DNA from: Owenia fusiformis
Lineage: Eukaryota > Annelida > Polychaeta > Sabellida > Oweniidae
Direction of reading: 5' to 3'
NCBI GenBank assembly: GCA_903813345.2
Contig: CAIIXF020000002.1
Location: forward strand, 472,001-536,000
Length of the DNA: 64,000 nucleotides
Position 1 is the stretch's first letter. The number at the start of each line of letters is the position of its first letter. The notes beneath the pieces were generated by a model. That model was not told where the DNA came from and did not search any database. It was given only the letters and a program-made list of their open reading frames with translations. Positions 52,851 to 63,909 of the stretch are shown here, piece by piece. Position numbers and translations under genes: made by a program.

Positions 52851-52940
52851 GTGTTTTGTTCACTATTGTATTCAATTTTGAACAAAATATTCAATCGGCC
52901 GGACGCCGTAGTGAAAATCGGAGCAAATGTGACCAAGGCA
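52801..52940 (+). mobile_element. 140-bp Harbinger-like MITE inside exon 7
   Basis: Near-palindrome TGCCATGGTCACATAGGCTC ... GTGACCAAGGCA with TTA on both sides (52798-52800 and 52941-52943). PIF/Harbinger elements duplicate TWA trinucleotides. The 143 bp of element plus one TTA is not a multiple of three, so the downstream codons are lost; translation ends inside the MITE at 52848-52850. Confidence 0.88.
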
Positions 52941-53024
52941 TTACGAAGGGCAAAACAACAGTTGTTGATCCACCTGTGTTGGACTAATCTTGATTTATAT
53001 TTTTACTCCAGTAAAAACACGAAA

Positions 53025-53030
53025 AATAAA
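53025..53030 (+). terminator. Polyadenylation signal of the 15-PGDH-like gene
   Basis: AATAAA 38 bp after the ancestral TAA (52985-52987) and 175 bp after the present stop. It is the first canonical signal after exon 7. Confidence 0.55.
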
Positions 53031-53930
53031 TGAAAAAATTGCAACACTTATTAAACCTTGTGCAACAAATGCATATTGATGAGTTTAAAGACATATCAAA
53101 AATCTAGAAAAATCTAAGTAGTGGAAGACATGTAAATATCACTATTTGTACCCCCTGGTCTTATTTTATGAGGGGGTACTGTGTTAAGCATTTATATCTT
53201 CTGTTGGGTGCCTCCAATCACATTCAAATTTTCAGGGATTATGCATCCATATATAGTTAGTTGTCATGAAAAGACTGATCTTGATTGGTCAATTGGTTAC
53301 CATGGCAACATAACTTAATTGCAAAATATTGTAAATATTAAGGATAAATCTACAGTTTCCCTACAAACAGATCGTAGTTTGTCATTTTTAACTTTTCAAA
53401 AGGAACACAAACTTGAGCGTTATACATTTGAAGGAGTTTACAACAAGATAACATGATAAATAGGTTAATAGGATGACATATTTGGCTCATGTTTGATAAC
53501 TACTGCTCAATTTACCACAAAGTGGGCGTGGCACTTTTTGTTATTACAATTCCAAATAATTTCATGTTGACAGAATCATATTTACAAGGGTCATTAATAC
53601 ATATGTAATTATCTGGAATGGTGAGTCCAAATATCTTTTGTAAATTGGTTGCCATAGTAACACAACATATTGTATGTGAATCGTGGGTAGAGGTCATTTC
53701 AGGCAATCCTTGTTAATCTTAATTTTTTATTACATTCATCCTTAAGAACTGTTTTAGTGTATGATCTTTTTTAACAAATACAGGTTTGGATAATATTGAT
53801 ATGCGTTTGCTATGGTAACACAACTAATAATGCTGTTTCTTGATATACTGCTCTGTTTGTTCGTCTGCCCGCCCATCTGTCTAAGCATTTCCTGACCTAT
53901 TATATTTAATCACAGATTGGTGTTATATGT
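53031..53930. other. Downstream of the 15-PGDH-like gene, no gene recognised
   Basis: AT-rich sequence with no recognised frame or element ends. Confidence 0.5.
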
Positions 53931-53934
53931 GACA

Positions 53935-54620
53935 AAATGGCGATTCTTGACATCTTAGACTCAAGAAGATGTACCAACTTAGACCCTGTACGCTGTATCA
54001 ATTTTAGATTATGGATATTCTACCCATTGTAGACTTTGGAGGATGTACCCATTAAACACTAGAGTCTACAACCTCTAAGACTCTAGAGGCAGTACCATCT
54101 TATATCTATTTATTAATCACATATTGATGTTATATGTGGCGAAATTGTGATTCTTGACATCTTAGACTCTAGAAGATTTATCAACTTAGACTATATAGGC
54201 TGTATCAATCCTAGATTATGGATGCTGTACCCATTAAACACTAGAAGCTCTGGAGGCTATACCCATTGTAGACTCTTGGAGGCTGTACCCATTGTTAACT
54301 CTGCATCTGGAAGGTGTAAACATCTTCTCTCGAAGGCTGTTCCAAGAACTCATCAAAGGTTCTGGAGGCTATACCATTTTTTACTCTGGAGACTATACCC
54401 ATTGAAGATTCTGGAGGCGATATCATCCTAGTCTCTAGGAGGCTGTACCCATTGCAGACTATGGAGGCTATACCATATAAGGCTCTTGGAGGCTATACCA
54501 TCTCAGACTCTTGTAGGTTGTACTATCTTAGACTCTTGGAGGCTGTACATATCTTTGACTCTTGACTTTCATAGAAATCATAGACTATTGTGGCTGTACT
54601 ATCTTTTGCCCTAGAGGCTG
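53935..54620 (+). repeat. Degenerate ~28-bp GGAGGCTGTACCCATT repeat
   Basis: Variants of GACTCTTGGAGGCTGTACCC are repeated about twenty times with variable spacing. The first part also contains two copies of a longer unit (TTAATCACAGATTGGTGTTATATGTG-like at about 53905 and 54115). The open frame 54147-54431 is a by-product. Possibly linked to the LINE that follows, but it need not be its 5' UTR. Confidence 0.75.
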
Positions 54621-54862
54621 AATCCAAATTAAACTGGCCTAATTTGTGTAGTCATGTACTAGAAGTTGGATAATTTCATGGTGCTGAACTTATGGAAATT
54701 TACTAGGTTCTCGTAATAATTTAGCCTATGTAACATCACAGAGTGATACATGAATACTGTAAGTTTATAGTGGATACATTATATACAGTCTATACAAACT
54801 ACAAAGCCTTTACTTCTGAGGATAAAACTTCTACATTTTAGGATACTGAAGTTTGACATTTT

Positions 54863-56095
54863 GTGTATAGGGATCGATCATTCTGCAATCATACCCAACA
54901 TCAAACACTAAATATGTCAAAATTCTCAACGCCCGTACTCCGTGATAAAAGGAATCGTAGCAACTCTACTCCTAGCCCATCGTCAGCTAGACCTGATCCT
55001 AAGAAAAACAAGCCTGAAACACCTGAACATGAAACACTGGAATCTAAACTTATCACAATGGAAAGGGAGTTAAAACAACTTCGAACAGATCGTGAGAATG
55101 ATGCGCTGAAGATTCTTGAACTCGAGATGGAAACATCATATCTACATGAAGTAATTGCAATTCAAGATGGTCGTTTAGCCAAATCAGAGACTCATATTGA
55201 AACCATTGTAGATGATATCAGCGATATCAGATGGAGAAGTATGAGACAAAATATAGTGATCAAAGGCCTACCATCAAACAATCATGAGGTAGCGATGGAT
55301 GCGGCAGCTGAATTTATGATCAATGAAATGAAAGTTCCTCCTCGTCACATCCAATCTGATAAGACGCCCAATGGTAAAATCAAACTAGATGTTGCACACC
55401 GATTCGGAGGTGAATATAACGGATCTAGGCCAATGGTGGTTAAGTTTAAAGATCGATCCAGCAGAAATGACCTACTATCCTACGCAAAGAACTTGAAGGG
55501 CACACATTTCTCGGTACACGAACAACTGCCTTCAGACATGTCCAGCAGACGTAATGCACAGTATGTGGCTTTTAAAACTACTAAAGCAAGTGGCCATCAA
55601 GCCTCTTTGAATAAGGATGTTCTGACTGTAAATATAGTGAGAGTCGATCCCAAATTCAAGACTAACCCACTCCCATTAGATGCGAAACTATCCCCGGATA
55701 TTTTGCGCGAGCCCTTGATAGAATCTGCAATTCACAATGATAAGGGATCGAGGATGAAAGCCCATGTGATGGTGGTGAAATCACAAAATGAAGCCAAGAC
55801 TGCCCTAGCAAAGGTGTACCAAGATCGGAATAATGCTACAGCAGCTCACAACACTTATGCCTACATAACACAAGGTCGAGATGGAAAGGCTGCCACAGGA
55901 TACGACGATGACAAGGACTATGGTTCAGGGAAAGATCTCCTTAAATCAATGACTGATCTTAACATTAAAAATTGCATCGCAATCATCAGCAAATGGTATG
56001 GACCACGTAATATCGGTAACAAGGCAAAGAATGACTTGATGCAAATTACTCTGAAGGAAGCCCTCAAAAATGCTGAACTGCCAGATGAGAATTGA
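54863..56095 (+). CDS. LINE ORF1 protein: coiled coil, RRM-like domain and C-terminal IMPACT/UPF0029-like domain
   Basis: 410 residues from the first ATG; a second ATG at 54914 (MSKFSTPVLRDKR) is an equally good start. Residues 20-55 are basic and Ser/Pro-rich. About 55-125 form a coiled coil (LESKLITMERELKQLRTD). About 130-225 look like the RRM-type domain of L1-like ORF1 proteins (NIVIKGLPSNN, AHRFGGEYNGSRPMVVKF). About 295-405 match the IMPACT/YigZ family: KAHVMVV, AHNTYAY, GYDDDKDYGSGKDLL, NIKNCIAIISKWYGPRNIG. In that family the equivalent texts are AH, HN-YAY, DDGE-x-AG and RWYGG-x-LG. ORF1 proteins bind and chaperone LINE RNA; the role of the added domain is unknown. Confidence 0.85.
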   Translation: MYRDRSFCNHTQHQTLNMSKFSTPVLRDKRNRSNSTPSPSSARPDPKKNKPETPEHETLESKLITMERELKQLRTDRENDALKILELEMETSYLHEVIAIQDGRLAKSETHIETIVDDISDIRWRSMRQNIVIKGLPSNNHEVAMDAAAEFMINEMKVPPRHIQSDKTPNGKIKLDVAHRFGGEYNGSRPMVVKFKDRSSRNDLLSYAKNLKGTHFSVHEQLPSDMSSRRNAQYVAFKTTKASGHQASLNKDVLTVNIVRVDPKFKTNPLPLDAKLSPDILREPLIESAIHNDKGSRMKAHVMVVKSQNEAKTALAKVYQDRNNATAAHNTYAYITQGRDGKAATGYDDDKDYGSGKDLLKSMTDLNIKNCIAIISKWYGPRNIGNKAKNDLMQITLKEALKNAELPDEN

Positions 56096-57187
56096 TTGAA
56101 CCACTGATTACTTTCATTTAAGACCTATATTTACAATGACAGGTCCCCAAGACTACAGATGTAGTAAATAGTACACATTTTTGTTCACATTTTAATCTGC
56201 TTAGTACATTCAACATAAGGTAGACTGCTTACTGAGTTATTCGATTGTTCTTCTTTGCTCCAGATCAATCGTGAAAAATTGTTTTACGGTTTTAACACCT
56301 AGACTGCAGTAAACTCTAACTTATGAATACAACTCTCCATGACTGCATAATGCAATTACTATACACTATAGTGATTATTCAATATCACTGAACACTTGAA
56401 TGAATATATTTAAATACTACTTAGTAACCATCATTTGCCTCAGACCATAAGTAAAGTGCTCTAATTCTCAACACCTACAAAACTCTCTAATTGAGGAGTT
56501 TGCAAACTTATTCTGAATGAAAAAACATCTCCATAGTGAATGTACATACTGGATTAGCATACCGTATCTACTTACTTGTAAAACTCCTTTTGAGGAGCAC
56601 TCCATGGGTGACATCTATCTGTATACTGAGAGTTAGAATATTACTTTTTTCTGTACTTACATACCTACTTTGGCTGCTTCCTTAGTTGCTATAGTAATAG
56701 TCAATAACATTGTTCCTTTAGATATCTCCATTGTATGTTTTGTTTTTTGTTGTTTTTTAATCCAAAATGTGGGTTAAACATATAAGAGGTCCTTCAAGGT
56801 TATTGATCCATGATTCATACTGTACAATGACTTGAAATGGGAAAGGCACTTACTTGTCTTAGTGTACATATTACATATTTTACAGTTTCACCCTTACTTA
56901 ATCAATGAGACTCAACCACTTTTATCTCTGTAACAGCATTCCATGTATATTAACCATATTGCATAAATGATTAACAAATGTATATACATGTCATACTTGT
57001 ATATTATATTATTATTCACAACATGTCTCAATCTGAAAGTCGTAAAATTTGAGTTAGAAAGGTATAGAGTGTCTCTGGTGCATGTTTGTTCTTTACAATC
57101 ACTTTATTCATTAAATCCCCATGATCCCTCATGTCTTTTGATAGATTCTCTTGTCTGTGTTCCCATTCCCAACTATTTTGAACCACC
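56096..57187 (+). other. Spacer between LINE ORF1 and ORF2
   Basis: 1.09 kb of AT-rich sequence without a recognised frame. It is long for an inter-ORF spacer. ORF2 starts in a good context (CCACCATGA). Confidence 0.6.
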
Positions 57188-60109
57188 ATGAGCATTGACA
57201 TCACTCAATATAGGGCAACAATAGGGACATGGTACCTTATTACAAAAACATCAATATTTACTTTTAAAAACAAATATTTTAGAATTCCAAATCAGCCAAG
57301 GCCTTGTAAATTCATAGCAATTGCATATCTTAACATAGTTTTGCACATCTTGTTAATTATAGGTGGTATACACCCAAACCCAGGACCCATGAAGATTTTC
57401 CCAACCAATTTTTCTTTCTGTCATATCAACACCAGATCTCTAAAAAGCCACCACCAGAAAATTGATGAAATCACTTCTACTCTGTGTGTCAGCAAGCAGT
57501 GTGATGTCATTGCTCTCAGTGAAACATGGCTCAATGATAACGTTAAACCAGATGATGATGATATTTACATTCAAAATTATCAAAGACTTATTCGTAAAGA
57601 TAGAAAAAATAAGCCAGGTGGTGGTGTAGCCTTTTATGTTAAAGAATCAATTCCAACTACCAGACTGTTTAATTGTGAACACAATGACCTAGAATTAATT
57701 TGGCTTAAACTCAAAATTGGACCTAAAACTGTGATCATAGGAACTTGTTATAGGCCACCTGGTATGAATGTTCAACAAGTTGACAACTTTATTGATAATT
57801 TGACCATTTCTCTTACATGTGTGCTCAACTTACAACCAGATTGTTTGATATTGTTAGGCGATTTTAATGATACATGTACTATATGGGACTCGACTCACAA
57901 TGATAGCGAAGTGGGAAACAAGCTTGTCAATCTCATTCATGACTTTAACTTATTTCAGTTGATTACAAAACCTACGCGATGTGATGCTATTCTTGACCTA
58001 CTGATTACAGACTCTCCTGCCTTTGTTTCACAAGAAGGGGTTGAGCCTCCACTAGCAAACCTAGATCACAGTTACATTCATGGGGAACTTAATCTTAAAC
58101 ATAATGCCGCAGTAAAATATCAACGTACCATTTTTGACTATAATAACACAGATTTTATTAACCTCAATGATCATCTATTAAGTGCACCATGGGAAATAAT
58201 TTACTTCGAAAATGAACATACAAACATAGTTGTATCTAACTGGTATGAATTATTTTGGACGGTCGTTGATAGCTTCATAAATAAGAAAATAATAACTATT
58301 TCAAGTAAAGATAAACCTTGGGTAACTAAACAAATTAAACAACAAATTAACAAAAGGAACAAACTTCACTCAAAATGGAAAAAATCAAAAAATATTGCAG
58401 ACTTTTACAATTTCAAGAGAAAGCGAACTGAAGTTAATTTCTTAATTACTCAGAGCAAAAAATATAGCATAGAAAACTTGAAACTAAAACTGGCAGATAA
58501 AACGACTACTTCTAAAATGTATTTTAAAATTTTGAAGATGATGTATGGTCCAAAAGTTTCACAAGGCATCCCCTCTCTAATTGAAAATAATGAAACTATT
58601 ACTGATTCAAAAGAAAAGGCCAACCTATTAAACAACTTTTTTGCAGATCAAACAATTCTTCCTTCAAACCTAAATGACCCTTTACTTCCTAACATGATAT
58701 ATAAAACTGATTCACACCTTAGTTCTATACAATTTGAGGATTTTCAAGTTTATGATATATTGATCCATCTTAACATATCAAGGGCAAGTGGACCTGATAA
58801 TGTTTCCAATCGGATTTTGAAAGAATGTGCCCTTGGATTATCACCTAGTCTTTGTGGTATCTTAAATAACTCTTTACAAACTGGTATATTTCCATCAGCA
58901 TGGAAAGAGGCACATGTCTCACCTATTTTTAAAAAAGAAGACAGACAATCTAAATTAAACTATAGACCGATCTCTCTTTTGTCCTGTATATCTAAAGTCT
59001 TTGAACGTTTAGTATTCAATGTATTATATAACCTTTGTAAAATAAACAATATCTTAACTCCAAGAAATTCTGGTTTTAAACCAAACGACTCTGCAATAAA
59101 TCAACTGATAAACTTAGTTAACAAAATTTACAAAGGCTTGGATGATCGAAATGAAATTATGATAATCTTTTTAGATATTTCCAAGGCATTTGATAGGGTC
59201 TGGCATACTGGTTTAATTTACAAGTTAGAATCATATGGAATTTCTGGTCAACTTCTAAAATGGTTGAAAAGCTATCTTTCCGACCGCAAACAGAGAGTTG
59301 TCATAAACGGTGTTCATTCTGACTGGCGCTACATTGAAGCAGGTGTCCCTCAAGGTTCAATACTCGGACCTCTCCTATTTCTGTTTTACATCAATGACAT
59401 TGTTGAAAATAAAGATACCGTCATAAACCTTTTCGCTGATGATACATCTCTACTTGATGTGGTAAACGACCCAATACTTAGCTCAGTTAAAATGCAACAT
59501 GATATAGACCAAATAGAACAATGGGCAGAAAGATGGAAAGTTACTTTTAATGCTGCCAAGTCAAAACTTCTGATAATCTCACTTAAACAAAATAAATTTA
59601 ATTATCCTGATATAAAGTTGAACAACTCTGTAATTCAAACAGTTGATCACCACACCCATTTAGGACTTACCATACAATCAAATATGAGCTGGCATCTTCA
59701 TATCAACAATATAACTAAGAAAGCAAATATGAGACTTGGCCTCCTCAAAAGGAGCTCATTTAAATACAACTTAAATCAAAATGAACTAGAAACATTATAC
59801 TTTTCAATGGTTCGATCAGTACTTGAATATGGTGACGTCCTTTATAATAATTGCCATTTATTCCAAAGTAAATCATTAGAAAACATCCAAAGAGAAGCTG
59901 CTATATTATGTTCACATGCCTATAGACATACTAAATATAATGATATTTTGAATGAACTTGGCTGGGACTCACTCAAAACCAGAAGACAATTACATATTAC
60001 CACCACTTTCCATAAAATGGTTTATCAAAATGCCCCGCTTTATTTGACTGACCTCTTAACCCCTCTCTCCCAAAAGCAGACCAGATATAGCTTAAGAAAC
60101 ACTATATGA
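57188..60109 (+). CDS. CR1-like LINE ORF2: NPGP motif, APE-type endonuclease, reverse transcriptase (interrupted at its C-terminus)
   Basis: 973 residues read here; the last three are from an insertion. Residues 1-58 include a hydrophobic stretch, followed by GGIHPNPGP (59-67), a 2A-like motif. The endonuclease follows: INTRSLKSH, LSETWL, GTCYRPP, LLGDFND, LDLLITD and DHSYIHGEL. The RT has SGPDNVSNRIL, NYRPISLLS, FLDISKAFDRVWH (about 661), AGVPQGSILGPLLF and LFADDTSL (about 749), then the thumb region. At codon 971 a 3.8-kb element with a GAAAC duplication interrupts the frame, and the missing C-terminal segment continues at 63910. Apart from that insertion the frame is open, so this copy was recently intact. 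Confidence 0.9.
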   Translation: MSIDITQYRATIGTWYLITKTSIFTFKNKYFRIPNQPRPCKFIAIAYLNIVLHILLIIGGIHPNPGPMKIFPTNFSFCHINTRSLKSHHQKIDEITSTLCVSKQCDVIALSETWLNDNVKPDDDDIYIQNYQRLIRKDRKNKPGGGVAFYVKESIPTTRLFNCEHNDLELIWLKLKIGPKTVIIGTCYRPPGMNVQQVDNFIDNLTISLTCVLNLQPDCLILLGDFNDTCTIWDSTHNDSEVGNKLVNLIHDFNLFQLITKPTRCDAILDLLITDSPAFVSQEGVEPPLANLDHSYIHGELNLKHNAAVKYQRTIFDYNNTDFINLNDHLLSAPWEIIYFENEHTNIVVSNWYELFWTVVDSFINKKIITISSKDKPWVTKQIKQQINKRNKLHSKWKKSKNIADFYNFKRKRTEVNFLITQSKKYSIENLKLKLADKTTTSKMYFKILKMMYGPKVSQGIPSLIENNETITDSKEKANLLNNFFADQTILPSNLNDPLLPNMIYKTDSHLSSIQFEDFQVYDILIHLNISRASGPDNVSNRILKECALGLSPSLCGILNNSLQTGIFPSAWKEAHVSPIFKKEDRQSKLNYRPISLLSCISKVFERLVFNVLYNLCKINNILTPRNSGFKPNDSAINQLINLVNKIYKGLDDRNEIMIIFLDISKAFDRVWHTGLIYKLESYGISGQLLKWLKSYLSDRKQRVVINGVHSDWRYIEAGVPQGSILGPLLFLFYINDIVENKDTVINLFADDTSLLDVVNDPILSSVKMQHDIDQIEQWAERWKVTFNAAKSKLLIISLKQNKFNYPDIKLNNSVIQTVDHHTHLGLTIQSNMSWHLHINNITKKANMRLGLLKRSSFKYNLNQNELETLYFSMVRSVLEYGDVLYNNCHLFQSKSLENIQREAAILCSHAYRHTKYNDILNELGWDSLKTRRQLHITTTFHKMVYQNAPLYLTDLLTPLSQKQTRYSLRNTI
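57362..57388 (+). other. 2A-like (NPGP) motif in ORF2
   Basis: Encodes GGIHPNPGP. Canonical 2A peptides end D-(V/I)-E-x-NPGP and cause ribosome skipping before the last Pro. Here Gly replaces the usual Asp and His-Pro replaces Glu-x, so activity is uncertain. CR1-like elements of several invertebrates carry 2A sequences at this same N-terminal position. Confidence 0.6.
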
Positions 60110-63100
60110 AATAGAGAATATTGCTTTGTTATAAGCAGTGTCTATTTGTAAGAATCTCATGTAATGTGCAGTAATCAGCAAAAATACTCAGCACATATAA
60201 ACAGAGACATTACAGAGACAATACTCGCTGCATATATGGAACACTCTGTATATTCAAGTATTGCTCCTCTTTATTTGTAGAACAGCACAAATAAGCACTG
60301 ATTATACGTGGAGTTAAGAATACTCAAATGTATGCAAACGCAATACTCTGTAAGTGTGCAATATAGTCACACATTATAATTGCCTCTTTCTGACTATATT
60401 AAGCTATTTCTAAGTTGCTCTGCTCATTTTATAACTGAGCATACAAATAGATAACGGACTATTTGTGCGTATTTTTCTATTAAGCATGATAAAACAACAC
60501 AACTAAAGAATGTAAGTACCGTAGTTCTTTATGAATATGACTTTATCTGTGTATAATAAGCGACTACAGGATGGATTTCGAAATAATCTATTTTTACTAT
60601 AATTGTGATTTTTCGACACCTTTTAAGTCACACCGGAAAAGAGAGATCTTCCTTGTAGTTATCAATAAGTTGCTAATAAAGAATACTTGTGCAAACCAAT
60701 GTTTTTAATGGAGATCGCCCCCCCCCCCCCCCGACGGAAAGCTGGCTACACCGCTGAACTTGTTATCTCTACTTTTAGAGTCAATGCAACCTAATTCTTC
60801 CTGAGAAGGTATTATAATTTAACAACCTGTTACCACCGTTCGTATTTAATCATGGATTATGCATAGGAATTCAATGGTTTACTTTTTCAAATCGCTGCTT
60901 TGTTTTCAATATAGTCACACATTATAATTGCCTCTTTCTAACTATATTAAGCTATTTCCATGATCAAAGCAAATGGTAGTCTAGACTCTTTTGGTCATGT
61001 TTTCGATTGCATTTAAAATCTGCACATCAATTCAGAACCATAAAATATAAATCACTGGAGCGACGTCCAACATCTTTTAATCCGTTAATAAGTGATTCTT
61101 GCTTTTGAATTAAAGCCCATGTTAAATTGAATTCCTCCCGGTAAAGCCGGTATTTAGAAAAAAATATGACAGGTAATGGAATCGAAAGAAGATTAAATCA
61201 TTTTATAGTGTTTATGTTTCAATCAGCGTTGATTCCATTGTCTTATATAACTCATTTACAGGAGTTTTGTATTCCCGATGCACTTGGTCATAGTTCGCCC
61301 GGGATAGTTTGTTTATAATAAATTGATTTAAGTTTAAATAGAGAAAGATAGTATTCTAATTTGAATTTTAGGAACTGGGTTTCAAAAACCGGCTTTTTAA
61401 CTTCAGTTTGAAACTGGCTTTTAATAACCCTGCTTTTTGAGAACTATAGATTGCAAATGCGGTTGCCTTCGTGTACTTTTCAATGTTTCGGTGCAGTTTT
61501 GTGAATCAAAATATCATTTTTTGATAACTTGATAGTATGAGAATGAAGAGACAAAACCTGATCAGAGATACCCTTGTTTCTATTTTGAATTGGACCTTGC
61601 TTTGTTTTCCATTCCCAAATACATTCACAAAACTTTAATCCCTAATTATTCAATTCTTGCAAATATTAATCCGTTTGTTATAGTTAAATGGATTAATTTC
61701 TATAGCCAGTTTTTCTAAATCCCCGTGCTACATTGTATAATTAAATTTCTTTTAAATTCAGAAATTAACCGATTATCTCTGAAGGAATGCAAAAGGGAGT
61801 TCAACATTTTAAGGATACAACTGAACAAGGTGGGCATGGATACCGGGAGGGGGGACTTTAGCTACATTATTATTAGATGTTTGGATTGTTCACTTCTAAG
61901 GATGTTATTTTAGCGAGTAATGCAATCAAACGGCTGGTGCACAATGGTGTTACCTATAATTAGTTGTGGGATGATTTTTAAATCCATGGGAAAGTAATAT
62001 CTGAGATCAAGGCATTTGTTGAAATAAAATATTGAGAATTTTAATACCAATTATATTTTCAATAATTTCATTTAGCGTATTTGATGTGAGTTTATCTTCT
62101 GCTTCCTCTAGCATCTGGGTTCCTAGTAAATTATGATCCCGGGATTATGATGTAAAGTAAAAAAGGTTTTTGACTTGTAATACTAAATGTACGTGTACTT
62201 TGTCGAAATCTCTATCCCCGATTAAAGCTTTGATTATCGCAAAATAATAAACAATTGTATCAAAATATTGAAAACTCAGTATTACATGTCAAATGACAGC
62301 TCTTATTATGTGAAAATGTGAGTAAAATACACTACATCTTCAAATACATGTATGCAATCGCATTCAAACTTGATTTATTTAAATTGATTGAATGTCTAAA
62401 AAAGAGCTTTAATAATATGTTTTACTCAGATCATGGTGAATGGCTTTCGAAACATTTGATTGCAACCACTATTTCAGTTTGGAACAAAATACTCAATCGG
62501 CGGCCGATGAATCGTGGCAAATGTGACCCAGACATTAGCGAGGAAAATACTTTTGACCCAATAATCCCCTGCTGAATCCCCATATAGATAATATACACCA
62601 AGGCCTACACAAATATAAAATAAGGGTCCGAACAAATATTTTACAACTAGATAAGCCATATATCTGATTAAATTATGTCTATCAATCTCTTGATTGCAGA
62701 TTATTAAAGAGATACAGTACATGTATTATGTCGGGAGGGGGTCAAGGATCTTGACGCAAGATTAATACAATTCTTATATCATCAGAATGTCATTCAGATT
62801 TACTATGAATAAGCTTGTTATTTGAATTAAAACTGAATACATCAAAAAGTGAATTATTAGTTTGTATTTTGAATGCTAAGAATGAAAAGGTGATTCTATA
62901 CAAATCACAAATACCATTCAAAACAATTCCTGGTTTCAACTATCAAGGTGCTTCTCCAAACATCCGGCCACTATGTGCAATTGTGTCAGGTAATTAGTAA
63001 TTGTTTATGTTTAGATTACTTATTAGAGATGTCAAATCATGGGTTCATCAAAACAGCATTATGACTGTTCAATAGCAGCAAAATGTCGCAGAATTTAGTA

Positions 63101-63904
63101 TTTTATGTTTTAACAATTTATTTTGTTTTTGAATAACTAAAAATGAGGGGGTGGATATTGAGCAAGCTGCATGTCTCCGAGCTATGATGCACAAGTAATA
63201 ATCGTACGTGACACACACACAGGTGGTTGACAGGGAAACATTAAGCTTGCCAAATGACCAATGTCTGTTGAGAAGTAAATAATCATAAAGCCATACTGTG
63301 AGAATGTCTTCACATTGGTGCAATCATGGGCTTTAACAGATGTTTATGCCCAATTCACAAAACAGCGTCTACCAGTCCTCCTAAATAAGCAAGAATATGT
63401 CAAATATACCGATCTTGACTCTATATATGCTAATGTAGTTAGTTTATATTCTTGTGCATGTCTCAATATACTCAAATGCTGCATATTACTTATCTCAAAA
63501 TATGCAGAAATACTCATGAAAAGTGGCATATATGCAGATCATATGCAAATATAATCAGTTTTAATTTTTATATATACAGTATCTAGTATACTCAACTGCT
63601 TATATTTGTCTATCCCAAATAAGCAGGTATATGCAGTTTCAGCGCCGCATATAATCACAAGTAAACAGCAAATATGCAAAGTATGTCTGAATATAAGCAA
63701 ATATACTCAGTGACAGTACCCGTATATGCAGTCAGTATTCTCCGTGGATGTTTGTTATATGCAGCTGCATATATGTGTGTTCCATATATGCAGTTATTGT
63801 CTGCGTTCTGTCAGTGATGATTACTGGTTATAACATGCAATTTGAAGCAAATAACCACTAGAATTGCTCGTTATTTGCAAGCAATATTCGTTATTTTATA
63901 CAGT
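60101..63904. mobile_element. 3.8-kb DNA element with inverted ends inserted in LINE ORF2
   Basis: GAAAC is duplicated at 60096-60100 and 63905-63909. The left end ACTATATGAAATAGAGAATA and the right end inverted (ACTGTATAAAATAACGAATA) match through ATTGCTT. Looser similarity, including CTGCATATATGGAACAC, continues about 140 bp inward. Both subterminal regions are crowded with ATATGCAG, AAATAAGCA and TACTCA motifs, as expected of transposase-binding sites. No transposase frame is visible. Inside are fragments of other elements, including a 53-bp direct repeat (60358-60411, 60907-60960), a Harbinger-like MITE fragment (62482-62534) and a poly-C MITE fragment near 60720. Confidence 0.78.
62482..62534. 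mobile_element. Fragment of the 140-bp Harbinger-like MITE
   Basis: GAACAAAATACTCAATCGGC ... AAATGTGACCCAGACA|TTA. It corresponds to the right arm of the full copies at 38311 and 52801, with small deletions. Confidence 0.7.
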
Positions 63905-63909
63905 GAAAC

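Noticed and set aside
54147-54431. 94-codon open frame
   Set aside because: It lies entirely in the degenerate GGAGGCTGTACCCATT repeat.
61725-61913. Possible transposase frame in the 3.8-kb element
   Set aside because: 62 codons without any DDE-type motif; nothing longer exists in the element.
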